Below, piece by piece: positions 1 through 13,100 of a DNA stretch of 64,000 nt. Made by a program: the position numbers and the translations under genes. The stretch covers positions 67,548,695 to 67,612,694 of the forward strand of contig NC_065541.1 in assembly GCF_932294415.1 (NCBI RefSeq). Reading direction: 5' to 3'. Source of the DNA: Quercus robur (lineage: Eukaryota > Streptophyta > Magnoliopsida > Fagales > Fagaceae). The notes under the pieces were generated by a model. It searched no databases. It saw only the letters and a list, made by a program, of their open reading frames with translations, and was not told the origin of the DNA. Position 1 is the stretch's first letter. Each line of letters begins with the position of its first letter.

Positions 1-1200
1 TCTCTTTTTAACCAAACAATATTCAATATCCTGAAGAGAATGATGTCTTCCTTTATCTCTTGTCATGAATTATATTATTTGCTGCAGTTATTCTTAATCA
101 GTCCTTTCCCTGCCCTGGTGAAGCTCTTGTCCATATTTGCAATTAAGTCCCATTGTAGATTTTGGTTGAAGCAGTCCTGTTTTCTATCTGGAACATCTTT
201 TGATTTCTGACATTGTCTCCTCAGATATGCCACATATGGCAAAAAATTGATTGCATTCCAATTGTCAATGCTGTGATATCATTTGAAATGTTCCTTCCAG
301 ATGGGGAAGAATTTTTTGGGGGGGGAGTGGGGGGGTGGAATTTAGCTCCGTTGTGTTTGATGTGGTGCATTTGGAGGGAATGCAACTAGCAGACTTTTGA
401 GGACTTGGATAGATCCAATGACCAGTTGCTTGCTCTTTTTCCTAGTTCCCTTTTGATTGGTCTAAGGCTTGGGGCTCGCATCTAGTGAATCTTTCCCTTT
501 GTTCCTTAGCTCTCTTTTCCTTTGTAATTAGTTTTTTCCTCTGTTTTTGCTTCTCTGTTTTTTTGTAATATATGCTTTGTGCTTCTTTGCATAGAGTAGT
601 TTTTTGAATATACATCTTTCTTACTTATCAAAAAAAAAAAACCACCCTTTTTGAGTTTTATGCCTAGGAGTTTTGTTGATTTATTAGATTGCTGAAAGGG
701 ATGTTTTGGACAGCATTGCAGCATTGACATTTGGGTTGCAATTCCTTTGTGTGCCTTACGTGTTGTATTTGTATTTGTATTTGCAAAGAAAGAAATGCTC
801 TTAGCTTTGAAACATGTGAGAGTTTTGTTTTGGATCTGAAGCTTGTTTCTGTGCTCCCTATATGATTGGGCGGTTACCACTAATTGCTTGCTTTTCTTTT
901 TCCTATTTGTTGGAATTAATTGATCTTCTAAATTTTAGATGCTAGTTTTACATTTTAAGGTGTTTCTCTTGTATACATCCCGTGTTATAGGGTTGCGGCT
1001 TTTGCTCTTTTTAAATAATATTACTTATAAAATGAAAATCAAAATATTTTTTAAATGAGAAAAACATTTGATGATTGTAGGAGAAAATTTTTGTTTCTTG
1101 CATAAATCTATGCTTGTTTATGCTGCAGTGCAGTAATGCCTTTGGTTTAATTATATGCAAAATTGGATTTGAAATTGGTTGTCTTTCATATGAAAATCAG
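1..1200 (+). other. Intron upstream of the TFIIS last exon
   Basis: No coding segment was recognised here. The missing N-terminal part of TFIIS (start codon and first half of domain I) is not found in any forward frame, so this is read as the 3' part of a long intron whose first exon lies before the window. It ends in the acceptor AG at 1199-1200, directly before the codons for VGKRLRHL. It contains G-runs near 319-336 and a LINE-like 3' tail near 430-640. Confidence 0.7.
430..642 (+). mobile_element. LINE-like 3' tail fragment
   Basis: A T-rich stretch ends with cttacttatc followed by about twelve A residues at 611-642. The same terminal motif (ttacttatc plus oligo-A) closes the LINE copy near 11,300 in this window, so this is probably the 3' untranslated end of a 5'-truncated LINE on the + strand. 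The upstream limit is uncertain and no target-site duplication was identified. Confidence 0.45.
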
Positions 1201-2199
1201 GTTGGGAAGCGTCTTCGACATCTCACAAAGCATCCTAGGAAGAAAATCCAATCATTTGCTTCTGAACTGATGGAGATATGGAAGGATATAGTTATAAAGG
1301 AAACAAACAGAAACAGAAAAAATGAAAGCTTGGATGTTAAGGATTCTGTCAAAGTTGAGTCTGTAAGTGCAGGGACTCCCAAGGCTGAGAAGGATCAGAA
1401 GCCCTTTTCTGTGAAGGTTGAGAAAGTTTCGAAGGCTGAAAGCATCAAGGTCGAGAAAATTGATCGAAATGGTACACCAAGCTCGGAGAAAGTTTCAATG
1501 TCAGTTGGTGTCAAAAGAGAGAGAAAGGTTAGTGTAGATGTTGTCAGGATTGAGAAAACTGATTCAGCTGAAAAAGTTAAGTTTGAACAGAGAATTAAAG
1601 AAGAAAAGCAAGCTTCTGGAGTGAAGAAACACTCACTAGTCCATGGTGCTCCCCCAAAGCTGACATCAATGGTTAAATCTAATGATTCCGTTCGGGACAA
1701 AGTACGAGAAAGTCTTTACCAAGCTTTCTCTAAAGTTTCTAATGAGGCTGATAATGATGTTAAGGATGAAGTGAATGCATGCGATCCTATTAGGGTTGCT
1801 GTTTCTATAGAGTCTCTTCTGTTTGAGAAGTGGGGAGGTTCTCTAGGGGCTCAAAAGGCCAAGTATAGATCCTTAATGTTCAATCTTAGGGATGGTAACA
1901 ACCCAGATTTTCGGAGAAGGGTACTTCTTGGACATATCAAACCAGAGAGGCTTATCAACATGAACACAGCAGAAATGGCAAGTGATAAGAGGCAAAATGA
2001 GAATAAAAAGATTGAAGAGAAAGCATTATTTGACTGTGAGCGTGGAGGGCAACCCAAAGCAACAACTGATCAATTTAAGTGTGGTAGATGTGGGCAACGC
2101 AAATGCACCTACTACCAAATGCAGACACGGAGTGCTGATGAACCTATGACAACATATGTAACATGTGTAAACTGCAATAACCATTGGAAATTCTGTTAA
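1201..2199 (+). CDS. TFIIS: Transcription elongation factor TFIIS, last exon (partial gene)
   Basis: This is the 3' part (332 codons plus TAA) of TFIIS, which rescues backtracked RNA polymerase II in the nucleus by stimulating transcript cleavage. The exon opens with VGKRLRHLTKHPRKKIQSF, the second half of the N-terminal LW domain. A lysine- and KVE-rich linker follows (about residues 45-155). The central domain II starts near DSVRDKVRESLYQAF (residue 161). The C-terminal zinc ribbon has the pairs CGRCGQRKC and CVNC, with the acidic hairpin RSADEP that reaches into the polymerase active site. Arabidopsis TFIIS (RDO2) has the same order. The start codon and first exon are outside the window. 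A run-on reading from 1114 is intronic: family alignment places the border at 1200/1201, in phase 0. Confidence 0.93.
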   Translation, partial: VGKRLRHLTKHPRKKIQSFASELMEIWKDIVIKETNRNRKNESLDVKDSVKVESVSAGTPKAEKDQKPFSVKVEKVSKAESIKVEKIDRNGTPSSEKVSMSVGVKRERKVSVDVVRIEKTDSAEKVKFEQRIKEEKQASGVKKHSLVHGAPPKLTSMVKSNDSVRDKVRESLYQAFSKVSNEADNDVKDEVNACDPIRVAVSIESLLFEKWGGSLGAQKAKYRSLMFNLRDGNNPDFRRRVLLGHIKPERLINMNTAEMASDKRQNENKKIEEKALFDCERGGQPKATTDQFKCGRCGQRKCTYYQMQTRSADEPMTTYVTCVNCNNHWKFC

Positions 2200-2826
2200 G
2201 TGTTGGGTAGCCATTCTTTATTGGATAGCCATCATCATGAGAGAATTTATGTAACTGCTCGTGTCATGGTGTTTATGTTTCAGCACCTAGTGTTAGTAGT
2301 CAAGAGTCTGAAATTTCAGTGAAGAACCTTTATTTGTAGAATTAAAATTTTATTTTATTTTTATTGATGTTATTGTAGGTGATTTAGATTTTACTTTGTT
2401 TGGATGCTGAAAGTTTTATTGGAGTAACGCGTTTTATTTGGTAAACATCATTTCATGTTTTGTTACTAGTTTGGATGATTGGCTATGATTATGGTGGAAC
2501 TCTGAGGTGGCTAGTCTCTTTCAGGTCAATACAATGCTTTTATTGATATGGTTGCACTTTGGGGCGGGGGGTAAATGCCCACGCGTCTTATTTTATTTCT
2601 GTGATTAGAGATTACTACTCAAGATGTACTTATTAATCAATCAATCTTTTTGCATGCATTGGGAAGTTTGCTGTTACACACTGATTGGAGATTGGGTAAA
2701 ACAATAGATAAGATGGAACGAAATAGTAAATGGTTATGAGGATGGAATCATATATATATATAAATCATAAATAGGCATTGGCAATTATTATTAGAAGATG
2801 ATTGATGATACATGGATGGTGTAGAA
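2200..2826. other. Convergent intergenic region TFIIS / plastid protein gene
   Basis: It holds the presumed 3' UTRs of the two convergent genes. AT-rich, with a short (TA)n run near 2750-2761. No further gene was seen. Confidence 0.5.
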
Positions 2827-3309
2827 TCAGATTTTGATGACGTGAGGGTGTGTATGTTTTTCTTTTTCCTTAAGGGCCTGGAAAACTCTGGAACTACTAT
2901 CAAAGATTTGAGCCCTTCGGTTGTAGTCAGTAGGCTCTATACCTTGATCTTCTCCCATAATAGCTTCGCTTTCCAAACACTCGAGCAAATCCACCAGTCC
3001 CCTCCTCTCTCCACACTTGTTGCTTCTTGTTATTGCGCTCATCCACTCTTCCTTTTCTGGGTTTATCTCAATTGCTTCCAGTTCTCTTTCTATTTCAGCC
3101 AATGGACCCTGAGCCGCCGCTGCGCATCTAACTGCTAATCCCCACTTGCCTACCTCGGACCTCAGCCTCAAACCAGACTGTGTCTCTGGAACATTCCACC
3201 AACCACGACGACTTTCACATTGAAATCTAGCATGGTGCTTGATTTTTCCAAGGGGAAGAAGAGAACACATGTTGCGTGTATTGGTATTATGATAAAGTGA
3301 GACTTCCAT
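2827..3309 (-). CDS. Unrecognised small plant protein, probably plastid-targeted
   Basis: Single-exon reading frame of 160 codons. The frame stays open to 3315, but the first true ATG is at 3309-3307. The N-terminus is rich in Ser, Arg and His, has few acidic residues and looks like a transit peptide. The rest is charged and mostly helical in character, with CAAAAQGPLAEIERELEA, a stretch around EEWMSAITRSNKCGERRG, and MGEDQGIEPTDYNRRAQIF before the end. The composition is typical of a real protein and resembles conserved plant plastid proteins of unknown function, but the family could not be named. The last residues (KEKHTHPHVIKI) are low in information and could be intron read-through, so a short further exon is possible. 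It lies tail-to-tail with TFIIS. Confidence 0.7.
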   Translation of the reverse strand: MEVSLYHNTNTRNMCSLLPLGKIKHHARFQCESRRGWWNVPETQSGLRLRSEVGKWGLAVRCAAAAQGPLAEIERELEAIEINPEKEEWMSAITRSNKCGERRGLVDLLECLESEAIMGEDQGIEPTDYNRRAQIFDSSSRVFQALKEKEKHTHPHVIKI

Positions 3310-3403
3310 GGTCACCTAAAACTAAAAAGAAAAATAACACTGGGCTTTGTTTTGTGTTTGTGAGCTGAGCACAGCAATGGTGATGGCGGGGATGGGGTTT
3401 ATC

Positions 3404-3440
3404 GTATATAAGGGTTGAGGAGGCACCTCTTCTCCACGTG
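3404..3440 (-). promoter_or_regulatory. TATA-like motif and G-box upstream of the small plastid protein gene
   Basis: GTATATAAGGG at 3404-3413 lies about 95 bp before the ATG at 3309, and a CACGTG G-box is at 3435-3440. G-boxes are common in light-regulated plastid protein genes. The TATA motif matches the consensus slightly better in the + direction, so its use by the - strand gene is inference. Confidence 0.4.
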
Positions 3441-4190
3441 TTGCAGAATGCAGACGTGACATGCAGTGAGTTAAGATAGAGCCACTTGTAGCTAGCTAGC
3501 TAGAGTGTTCGAGAGAGAGAAGGAGAAGGCACGCGCTTTCCACTTTGATTGACACGTCTTTAATCAAACATACTTGTTGTCTTCTTATTATAAAATGCGT
3601 GTCGAATTTGTCTATGACTATAATGCTATCCCTATCCATCCAACCTTTTCAGTCCCTTGTTCTCACTGGGCTTTCCACACTAGTATAGTATTAACTTATT
3701 AGCACAACACCGTGAATACTACAATGCCGGACTTGCTCACTGTTGATGTGATTCGTATTGTAATGTTTGGCAAGCAATACACAGGCTATTACATTTCTAA
3801 AGAAAGACAAAGAGGGATATAAACAAATCAAATAAAACTTCATTAGCTCATAAAAATTGAATTAGTAACGAATTTGTTATTTACTAAATAAATATGAATC
3901 AGTTTATTACAATGAATTTTCTACTTTAAATTAGCCTAAACCTATGTAGTTGTGTCATTGCAGCCAAAGATATCTCCAACGAGGAATAAAAAGAAAGAAA
4001 GCATCTTTAACACACTGCAATTAATAATTAATTTTTGTTAGACTAAACAAAAAATTGATAACACAATGCAAGATTTTGCCCCTATGACTATAAAAGCAAT
4101 ATCTGGCTGGATTAAATTTAGCCAGAAAATTGCTTTCTTGCACTTGTATCAAGAAACCTATCCAATGCTGCAGATTGATTGATTACATCT
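3441..4190. other. Intergenic region between small gene and SHPRH 3' end
   Basis: Contains the presumed 3' UTR of the SHPRH-type gene (4190 downwards) and upstream sequence of the small gene. AT-rich, with no other coding signal. Confidence 0.5.
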
Positions 4191-7100
4191 TCATGAAGCA
4201 AATGCTGTAAGCTCCTTGAGCCTCCTCTCAGCTGCAACACCAGCAGCAACGGAAGGTGGCAAATGTCTAAGACTTTCAGTTGCTTTGTCCTCATTTTCTG
4301 GTACCGTTGATGCTACAGTTGCAAATAGGGATTCAACATCTTTAAGAGTCAAAACAGGCTGATCTTGATTTTTAGTGTTCCCACTGATGAACGAATTAGT
4401 ATTCCTGCTTCTATTCAATTTGTATAGGCTCTCTTCAACAGTGTTTTTAACCTACACACAAGAAAAGAGAGATTTAAGTACTGTTATTTCATGCATTTAT
4501 CTATAGTAGATTCGCTGTTACAAAGAGAGCGTGACTGTGTGTGCGGGTCTACGTTTATGTATATTTGATGACAACTACAACTAACATTGCATAAACAGAA
4601 CAATGCACATACTATAAATCGGTGAACGAGTGTCTTATTTTCCTGCCCAATTCGATGTACCCGGCTGATAGCTTGTGCTTCTGCAGCTGGATTCAGTAGC
4701 GGTTCTATTAAGACAACATGCTGTGCTTCTAAAAGATTGAGGCCATTGGCTCCATGCTGGATTAGGATCAATAACACCTGAAAATTTTTTGATGGTGGTT
4801 GCTGGGCATTCACTTTTATATTTTCCATTGAACTGTTCTGTCCTCTAAATTTGCTGATGGCAACATGTGCTTTTCTGTACTTACAAAGCCAAAATAATTA
4901 CCAATATGAATAAAGATACACACACACAAAGTTTGACTTGTGTGTTTATGACACAAACACACAAGTCAAAGCCTGATAAGTGCAGAATAAGTACTTATAA
5001 CAATATAACAGCTGAACACCCCCCCCCCCCCCTTTTCTCTCTCTCTCTCCCTCTCTTTCTTTCTTTTGGGGACTGCTACAAAATAAAATACTGATATACT
5101 ATCCATGTCAAGTAAATAAATTTCTTTTGTGAAGCAGAGATGGGATGAGAAGAACGATCAGTGCTTTTTCAGGGGAAAAATCCAATACAAAGTAAATGCT
5201 GTTGTTTTATTATTATTATTATTATTATTTTAAACATAAGTAAATACAAAGAAAATGCCTGTGTGCACAAACCTTGCATATGTGAAGCTGCTCAATTTCC
5301 TCATGGCATACCAAATCAATGCTTTCATATTAAACAAAGCATTGTATTGATATTTTTACCATAGATGCCATCCTCTAAGTTCCACACTTATCTGTCTTTC
5401 TCACACTTGACATATTATGTTTGAAGGTTGGGTAGATAACATTAGGTGCTTTATATTCTTATTACCAATCTCATTCGTGACTATATATTATATTATAAGA
5501 CTCAGGAAATTATCATTTGCTACTAAAGAAAGTGCTTTAGCTTATTATACTCAACAGATCAGCAAGTTAAATTACATATTGAATTGTCTGAGATCTCTTA
5601 CCTGCCACCTTTCATTCTGATGAAGCTGATGTCATTAGCAGTGAAGGCATGTTCCAATACATCAAGGACATCATTCCAACTCGAGAAAACAAGAATTTTT
5701 GCTATTGGATCTGTATGCTTAATCCACAGAATTCTTCTTGTGACTGCCTCAATCTTCAGAATATCCCAGATAAAATTAATATGATGGCAATGGCATAATA
5801 AAAATGGCAGGGAGACTTCCCTAAGTTCCCTTTTAAAAAAATAAAAATAAAAAACAATAATAATAAAAGTAAAGAACTGGACTAGTTAAAGAGTAGACAT
5901 GTGTGCAAGAACTCAAATTTAGTAGAATACGTCACTTAGGTGTATGGGTCACTTAGGCCTTGTTTGGTTTAAAAAAATGGTCACTCATCACTCAGTTTTC
6001 ATCACCCATCACTCATCACTCAGTTTTCATCATTCATCATTTAAAACACTCCACCCCATTTGGCACCATCACTCACTTGTCATCACTCAATATTTTTCAA
6101 CTATTTGTTGGCCCCATACCTGTACCTTGTGTAGCTTTTACTTTTTTTTTTTCCTTCAACCCTCAGTACCCAAACTCACCGAACTTAGTGAAAAAAAAAG
6201 GAAGAACGAAAGACCGAACCAGTGAAAAAAAAAAGGAAGAAGAAGAAGACTGAACCTAGGAGAAGAAAGGAATAAAAAAAAAAGTCAAAAGTCAAAAGGT
6301 GCGGATGTGGGTCCCTCCATGTATGTTTAATTACAAAAATGTCATTGAGTTATGAGTTATGGAAACTGAAACAGCTAAAATGTGTTTTCAGTTTCCATAA
6401 CTCATAACTCAAAAATCAGAGAATTGAGTGATGGAAACTGAGTCACGGATCATGAGTCATGGAGTCCAAACAAGTGCTCTTCCGTGAGTCCCACCAATTT
6501 TGGATCATGAGTTATGAAAACAGGATGATATCACTCAAAACTCTCTTCATCCAAACATCACCTTAATATCTACCAGGTAAATGAAGAGCACTAGAACCAA
6601 TTCCCAAGCATGATGAATATGAAAGTGCTATGCAATGGCTTGCCATGAAAGTATTGTATTACACACACACATTGTGGTAGCCCAATTGGCTTGGGTAGAC
6701 TCAAGTCTATACACTGTGCAAACCAAACATTGAGTAGCATGGTTGAACCAATGAGTTACCACACACTGATAAATTCTGGTAGTGTCGTTATCATACAGAG
6801 TGATGCAAAAGTAGAAAAAGGAGTAACTAAAACCCAGGGGGAAAGGGCAAGGATCATTTGGAGGCAAAAAGAGAACACATAACTGCACATAATGTGCTGG
6901 AGAAAAATAAATAGCAGATCATTGTAAGTCATGCCATGCAAGCTATATCAAAGGCATTAAGAACAAATATGTGATAAGGCATTAATTAAGTACAAAGCAC
7001 ACCTTTGTTCCATATGAACCTTGAACAATCATAGATGCTTCACACTTCTCAAGTCCTTGAATTGTGTTCAGCACAGACGAATTACAGGATTCGTTCTGTC

Positions 7101-10100
7101 TATCATCAACATAAGCAATATTTCCAAAATCTGTATGCTGCCGACATGTTGGGCACATTACCCATTTATCTTTAAACTTATTATGAAGTGCTCTCCGCTC
7201 AGTCATTGAAAATAAACCTGCAAGAAAGAAATGTGAAGTTTCAAAGATGGTGTTTATTACAAAGAATATCCATCAATATGGCAGGGACTACTTATCAACA
7301 AAGAGAAAAGCCCACAGAAAAGGAGGTTGCACTTAAGAAGGATGGGAACATAACTTCCTGAGTACCTTGGTTTATGAAAAACACTTGTCCCAAAAGCTTA
7401 AGCTACTAGGAAATGGTGAGTTTTAATCATTTAACCATATTATTCTAACACACTCCTCTCACATATGTGGTTGTACTTCCCTCAGTAAGTCAACCAGTGG
7501 AATTTTTAAACTTTTTATATTCCATAAAGCGGAGAAAATGTTCAAACTTAGGACTATCCATTCTATTACCAAACTACCACTTGTCCCCAAAGCTTAAGCT
7601 ATTAAGAATGGATAAATTTAATATATCAATTATATTATTCTAGCATTATATTTCTGATATGAGCCTCATTTCTTTGTTTATTTAAAGGATTTCACATACA
7701 ATGCACAATCACTACATCACAAAATGCATACTTACATTTACAGCATGTAACATGTCCACATTGAAAAACCATCTTTTGATTGCTCAACTTTTCTTGACAT
7801 ACTGGGCATGTTTCCTCATCAGCCTTAGGTGCACATCCACTTTTCTGTTCTGTAGAAGTTGACATGCTACCTATCTCCTGAGTTAATGAGGAATCATTTA
7901 GGCCTTCCACTGTCGACTTTTGTTTCGATAGTACCAAACCCTGGAAAAGATACATACAGACTAAGTAACAACAGCAGAAAAGAAAATATACTGATGAAAA
8001 TAGTCTTAATTATGAAAACTTTCCCATGGACTGAGTTTTGTACCTTCAAATAACGAAGTTTCCCTTTTGTACGTGACAACAAGGTCAAGGAGATGAACTT
8101 GTCATCAGAAAACTGTACACTAGCTGAAGGTAACTCATCTTGACTTAAAGCATCAATAGCTCTATCATCCTCGTTCTCTCTTAGGTGTAATCGTGTTGTC
8201 GCCATCTTAACTTCATCATGCGCACATAGAAATTGAGCTTGTGCTATTGCCAAGGACCTTGCATGAGCATACTCCTTCCGCATGCCCTTAAACAAGTGAA
8301 AAGAAAAGGCACCAATTTTAAAAACCTCTGACCTTACATAGTTGCATCATTAATATTAATTAAGAACTCCTGGAAACTTCTGAACAGATGATTAACATGT
8401 TAACACAATAAGGAATATGGCTGGGTTCTCCACTTTAAACCTTACCAGTGGTAAAGGATTAATCCCTGGTGGCAGATAAGTAGTTGCAGCGAATAAAAAG
8501 AATTAATTAGGCTATACCTCAAGAATGTGCAGTTGCTTCATGGCTGCTGGCATACCCTCTCTCCCTAATTGAGCCTTGCAATAGCTCTTTATAACTCCAA
8601 GAACAATCTCGAACTCAGATGAAGATTTGGAAACCTATCAACCAATATGATCATCAGAAGAGATTATAAGAACAACTGCCATGCATTTTTTTTTTTTTCA
8701 AATATCAAATTAATAGCCTGAAATGAAAATATCAACAATAAATTCCCAGAGTATCTGCATCAAACCAAATCAAGATATAGCTGCTCCCATACTCAAGGCT
8801 ATTTGGGTAATGATCTGTCGAGTTTGGTATGCAACTAAGTTTTAACTTAACCAGTTTCCTTCATCCAGATGTGAAGGTCAATTATGATATGAAACCTTTT
8901 AGTATTTATTTGACAAGAGATTGCTTCAAATGTTTTAAACAAAAAAGATTATAAATTTCATCATGAAGACAAACAAGAAAAAGAAGCAATCTGCACCAGG
9001 ATACTGAGAGAGAGAGAGAGAGAGCATAGCAATCCGCTCTGAAGGTCTGAATCAAAAAGAGATTCTGAATTTCATTATAGTAAAAGCAAAATATTGGTGT
9101 AATGAATTAGGAAGCACAAAGAAATATTCAATTTAATTTTGGAGTCAATTGCATTTTATTTTAAGCATTAGTATTAATTAGGTTTATTAGTATTTTTATT
9201 TAATTTACTAGAGTCAAGGATATTTTTGCAATTCAATAATTGAGATTTCTCAAATCATATAGAACCAACTTGTAAACCCATGCATATGGAAGGATACATT
9301 TAAGAATAAACATATATAGATGCATATTAAAATTCCTACATGAGTTGAATACAACTAATGGTCATTTTTATATTCTTGTCAAACTCTTATAAAATCCCTA
9401 AAAGGATATTATTTGGTTGAGTACGCAAAATTGTTCATTCTTTATTAGTTTTATTTTAGGGGAAAAAAATAAAATATTTTGTTACTTCTTAACTTAATTT
9501 ATGTTATTGTGGTGCCAAGAGCTTTGTAGTTCAATTGCTTGGCATCTCCTAGTGTGTTCATGACATCCAGTGTCCATAATGTGTAGGATTCAAATTCCCC
9601 CTCCCCCATTTTGTTACTTCATTTCATGTCTCATCTTTTATTTGCTGATGACACTCTTATTTTTTGTGATGCTGATCCTACGCAAATAGCGAGTTTGAGA
9701 GCAATTCTGACTAGATTTGAGAAGGTCTCAGGTTTAAGGATTAACTTGGGGAAATCTGAATTGGTTCCTATAGGGGTGGTGCACAATATGGATGTTCTGG
9801 TAGAGATGTTGGGGTGTAGGCAATCATCTCTTCCATTGAGATATTTGGGGTTACCATTAGGAGATAAATATAAGGAGTTATCAATTTGGAATCCTATTTT
9901 GGAGAAGATGGAAAGGAGATTAGTAGGGTGGAAGAGATTGTATCTATCTAAGGGGGGTAAGGTAACTCTTATCAAAAGTACTCTTTCCTCCTTACCTATA
10001 TACTTCCTTTCCCTGTTGCCTTTACCTGGGAAGGTGGCAAATCGTATGGAGAAGTTACAACGTGATTTTCTGTGGAGTGTTATTAATGGTGACTCTAAAT

Positions 10101-13100
10101 TACATTTAGTCAGTTGGGCTCAGGTTTGTAAGCCGCTTCAGGTTGGAGGGTTGGGTATTAGACGATTGAGGAGTTTTAATTCTGCTTTGTTAGGAAAATG
10201 GTTATGGATAGCATGGAGACCGATGCTCTTTGGAGGAGGGTTATTGAGGTGAAATATGGGAATGATTGGGGTGGTTGGTGCACGAAAAAGGTGACTAGTG
10301 CTTATGGTGTTAGTTTGTGGAGACATATTAGGAGTGGTTGGATGAGTTTTTCTAAACTACTTCTGTATGATGTGGGGGATGGTACTAGAGTGAAGTTTTG
10401 GAAGCATGTGTGGTGTGGAGATCGTACTCTCCAAGAGGCTTTTCCGGAACTTTATTGTATTAGTAGAACAAAGGATTCTTCAGTGGCGGAGGTTATGTGT
10501 TGGTTTGGTGGGAGGATTCATTGGGATGCCAAATTTCGTCGTCCTCCACAAGATTGGGAACAAGAATCCTTTGATCTGTTCATGGATATGGTCTACTCTT
10601 CGACGGTACAGGGTTTAGGTCCAGATCGGGTGTGTTGGAAGCTAGCTAGGAGTAGAGGTTTTGAGGTTAGAGGATTCTATCTTTCCTTCTACCCTCCTAC
10701 CATCTTATCCTTCCCTTGGAAGATGATTTGGAAATCGAAGGTTCCTCCAAGGGTAGCTTTCTTTTCATGGTCTGCTTCCTTAGGTAAGATTTTAACAACA
10801 GATAACCTTCGCAAACAACGTGTGCTAGTTCTTGATTGGTGTTATATGTGCAAGAATTGTGGGGAGTCTGTAGATCACCTTCTTCTTCATTGCCCCATTG
10901 CTTGTGAGTTGTGGTCGTTGGTGTTTTGTTTGTTTGGAATTCATTGGGTTATGCCTCAGAAGGTTATTGTGTTGTTTGAATCTTGGTAGGGTAAGTTTGG
11001 ACGACATAGAAATATAGAGTTGTGGAGAATTGTGCCTCATTGCTTGTTATGGTGTATTTGGCGCGAAAGGAATGCTAGAAGCTTTGAGGGATGTGAACGC
11101 TCTACGTTAGAGATTAAGTCTTTTTTTCAACACACTCTCCTTGATTGGAGTGTGGTCTTTTGTCATTTTTCTTGTTCTTCCCTTCCTGTTTTACTTGATC
11201 GTTGTAATCTTGGTTTTTGATTTTTGCCCCCATAGTACATTCCCAATGTACTCGGGTTGGCTGTTGTTAGTTTTTTAATAAAATTTTTGTTACTTATCAA
11301 AAATAAAATTTTAAGATATGAAAACCAATTTTTTTAGAACATAGTATACTTTTTCATTGAAATTTATATTTGAGCTAGTAATAAATTTTTGTAAGAAATT
11401 ATAGATTAGTTTTATAATGGACCTAAAATAGTTTTAATTTTGTCTAAAATATTACACATTAAAAGTTTTACATAGAAGTATAATAAGTTTTAAATTGAGT
11501 CTTTTTATGTTTTTTTAAGTTTAGATTCATGAATCTACATGTAAAGACACTTGACAAAAAAATAGAGATGGAATGACACTTGGCATAAAATTGAAGCCTA
11601 TTTAAAATCTATAACACTTAGTGCAAAATTATAATGCAATTAGAATCTAATCTGGATTTTTAATTAATAAAATATATGTGATTAGGCTTTCATAGTAAAT
11701 TAGAATTAGAATTAGAATTAGGGTTTTCCTATGTCATAGGAATTAGTCCTAGTAATCTATACAAGCACAGGTCATAGGAATTAGTCTTGGTGCGATGGCA
11801 AGTACTTTCTAGCAAAAGCGACATGTCATGGGTTTAAGCCCAAGAATCAGCTTTTCCAAAAATAAAAAATAAAAAATTGGGATAAGGCTACCTACCATGG
11901 CCTCTCATAGACCCCGCAAAAATGAGAGCTTTATGCACTAGGTACAACCATTTAATATATATATATATAAGCACTATAATATACTTCTATGGAGACAAGT
12001 TATTTTGATGAATTAAAAAATCTCAAGGAATTTACTCAATAAACTGGTGCTGATTGCAGCCAACCACAGGTGCAAACTCCTAGAGGTTATCTCTTGGTTG
12101 GTGCTGACTCCAAGCAACCTAGGTGCTTACTAGTTACTCCTAAGTTATCTATCCTTTATTTTTTGTTCTTCAATTTTATTGTTGCATTGTTTTGATTTTG
12201 TCCTGCATCAATTACTTTAGCGTACCCAAAAGGAGATAAGATTTAATAACTAACCACAACTCTTTCTCCAACATCTCTTTTCATTAATTTTCCATAATTG
12301 GCGACATGTGAAGTCTTGTCTTTGTCTGGCTGTGAAAAATTCCAATAGAAACGATTGAGTGCAGAGTTCCTCTTCTGCAAATCTATGGCCTCTTCAGCAG
12401 ATGTAATCATCCCTCCATGTTCTTTGTTAAGACGAAAGAGCCTTGCTTCATAATCCTGGGGAAAGAAGTCAAGAGATATGAAAAACCATCATAGGAATTA
12501 ATTGTATAGCACAACATCAAGGTTAATGGACTGATTAGCAACCTGGAATAATCCATCTAGTTCACATGAAACACATAAAGGACCATCCCCATTGACAATG
12601 CAATTTCGGCAGTATCTCACTCGTTCAATATCCTCCTCTTTTGGTTTCTCCATAGTATGATCAATTTCCAGAAGTCGATCAAGTAACAATTTCCTAGATG
12701 CTTCCAGTAGATCCAAACCAGTCTGGATATGATACTTTAGAGAACTTATGCTTTGAAATCTGGGATAGAAACAATAAAAATTACTATCTAATTGCAATTT
12801 AATATTTGATATGTGTCATATCTACTTATTTTCCATTGAAAACTATAGGCAAAAGGCATCTTTGGTTTCTAAAGTAACATATTCCTAATTGGCATGGAAC
12901 TCTATAATTTCTGCACTCTTCTCTTATTTGAAAAGTCAGAAACTTAAGGAATGACACCAATGTTTACAGCATGGGATGTATAATCACTGGTTCTGATGCA
13001 ACTGCTGTTAGGTTTAAATCAAGAAACTTTCACACAATGCACACAATAATGTCTTTAATTTTAATAAATTCCAAACTTATGTCACCTTACAATAACCTTG

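Larger units (their letters stand above)
8635..12254 (-). other. Large SHPRH intron 12 (3.6 kb) filled with retroposons
   Basis: The longest intron of the gene, between exon 12 (ends 12255) and exon 13 (starts 8634). It contains a (GA)n tract at about 9007-9024, a SINE-like unit near 9489-9607, a LINE copy at 9621-11313 and an Au-type SINE at 11785-11950. All are listed separately. These insertions account for most of its length. Confidence 0.8.

Noticed and set aside
1114-1200. Upstream ATG extension of the TFIIS frame
   Set aside because: The encoded residues do not match the TFIIS N-terminal domain, and an acceptor AG precedes the conserved VGKRLRHL exactly, so this is intron sequence.
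4932-4970. Candidate microRNA precursor
   Set aside because: The stem is only 16 bp with a 7-nt loop, too short for a plant miRNA duplex, and the sequence is a low-complexity GT/CA type.
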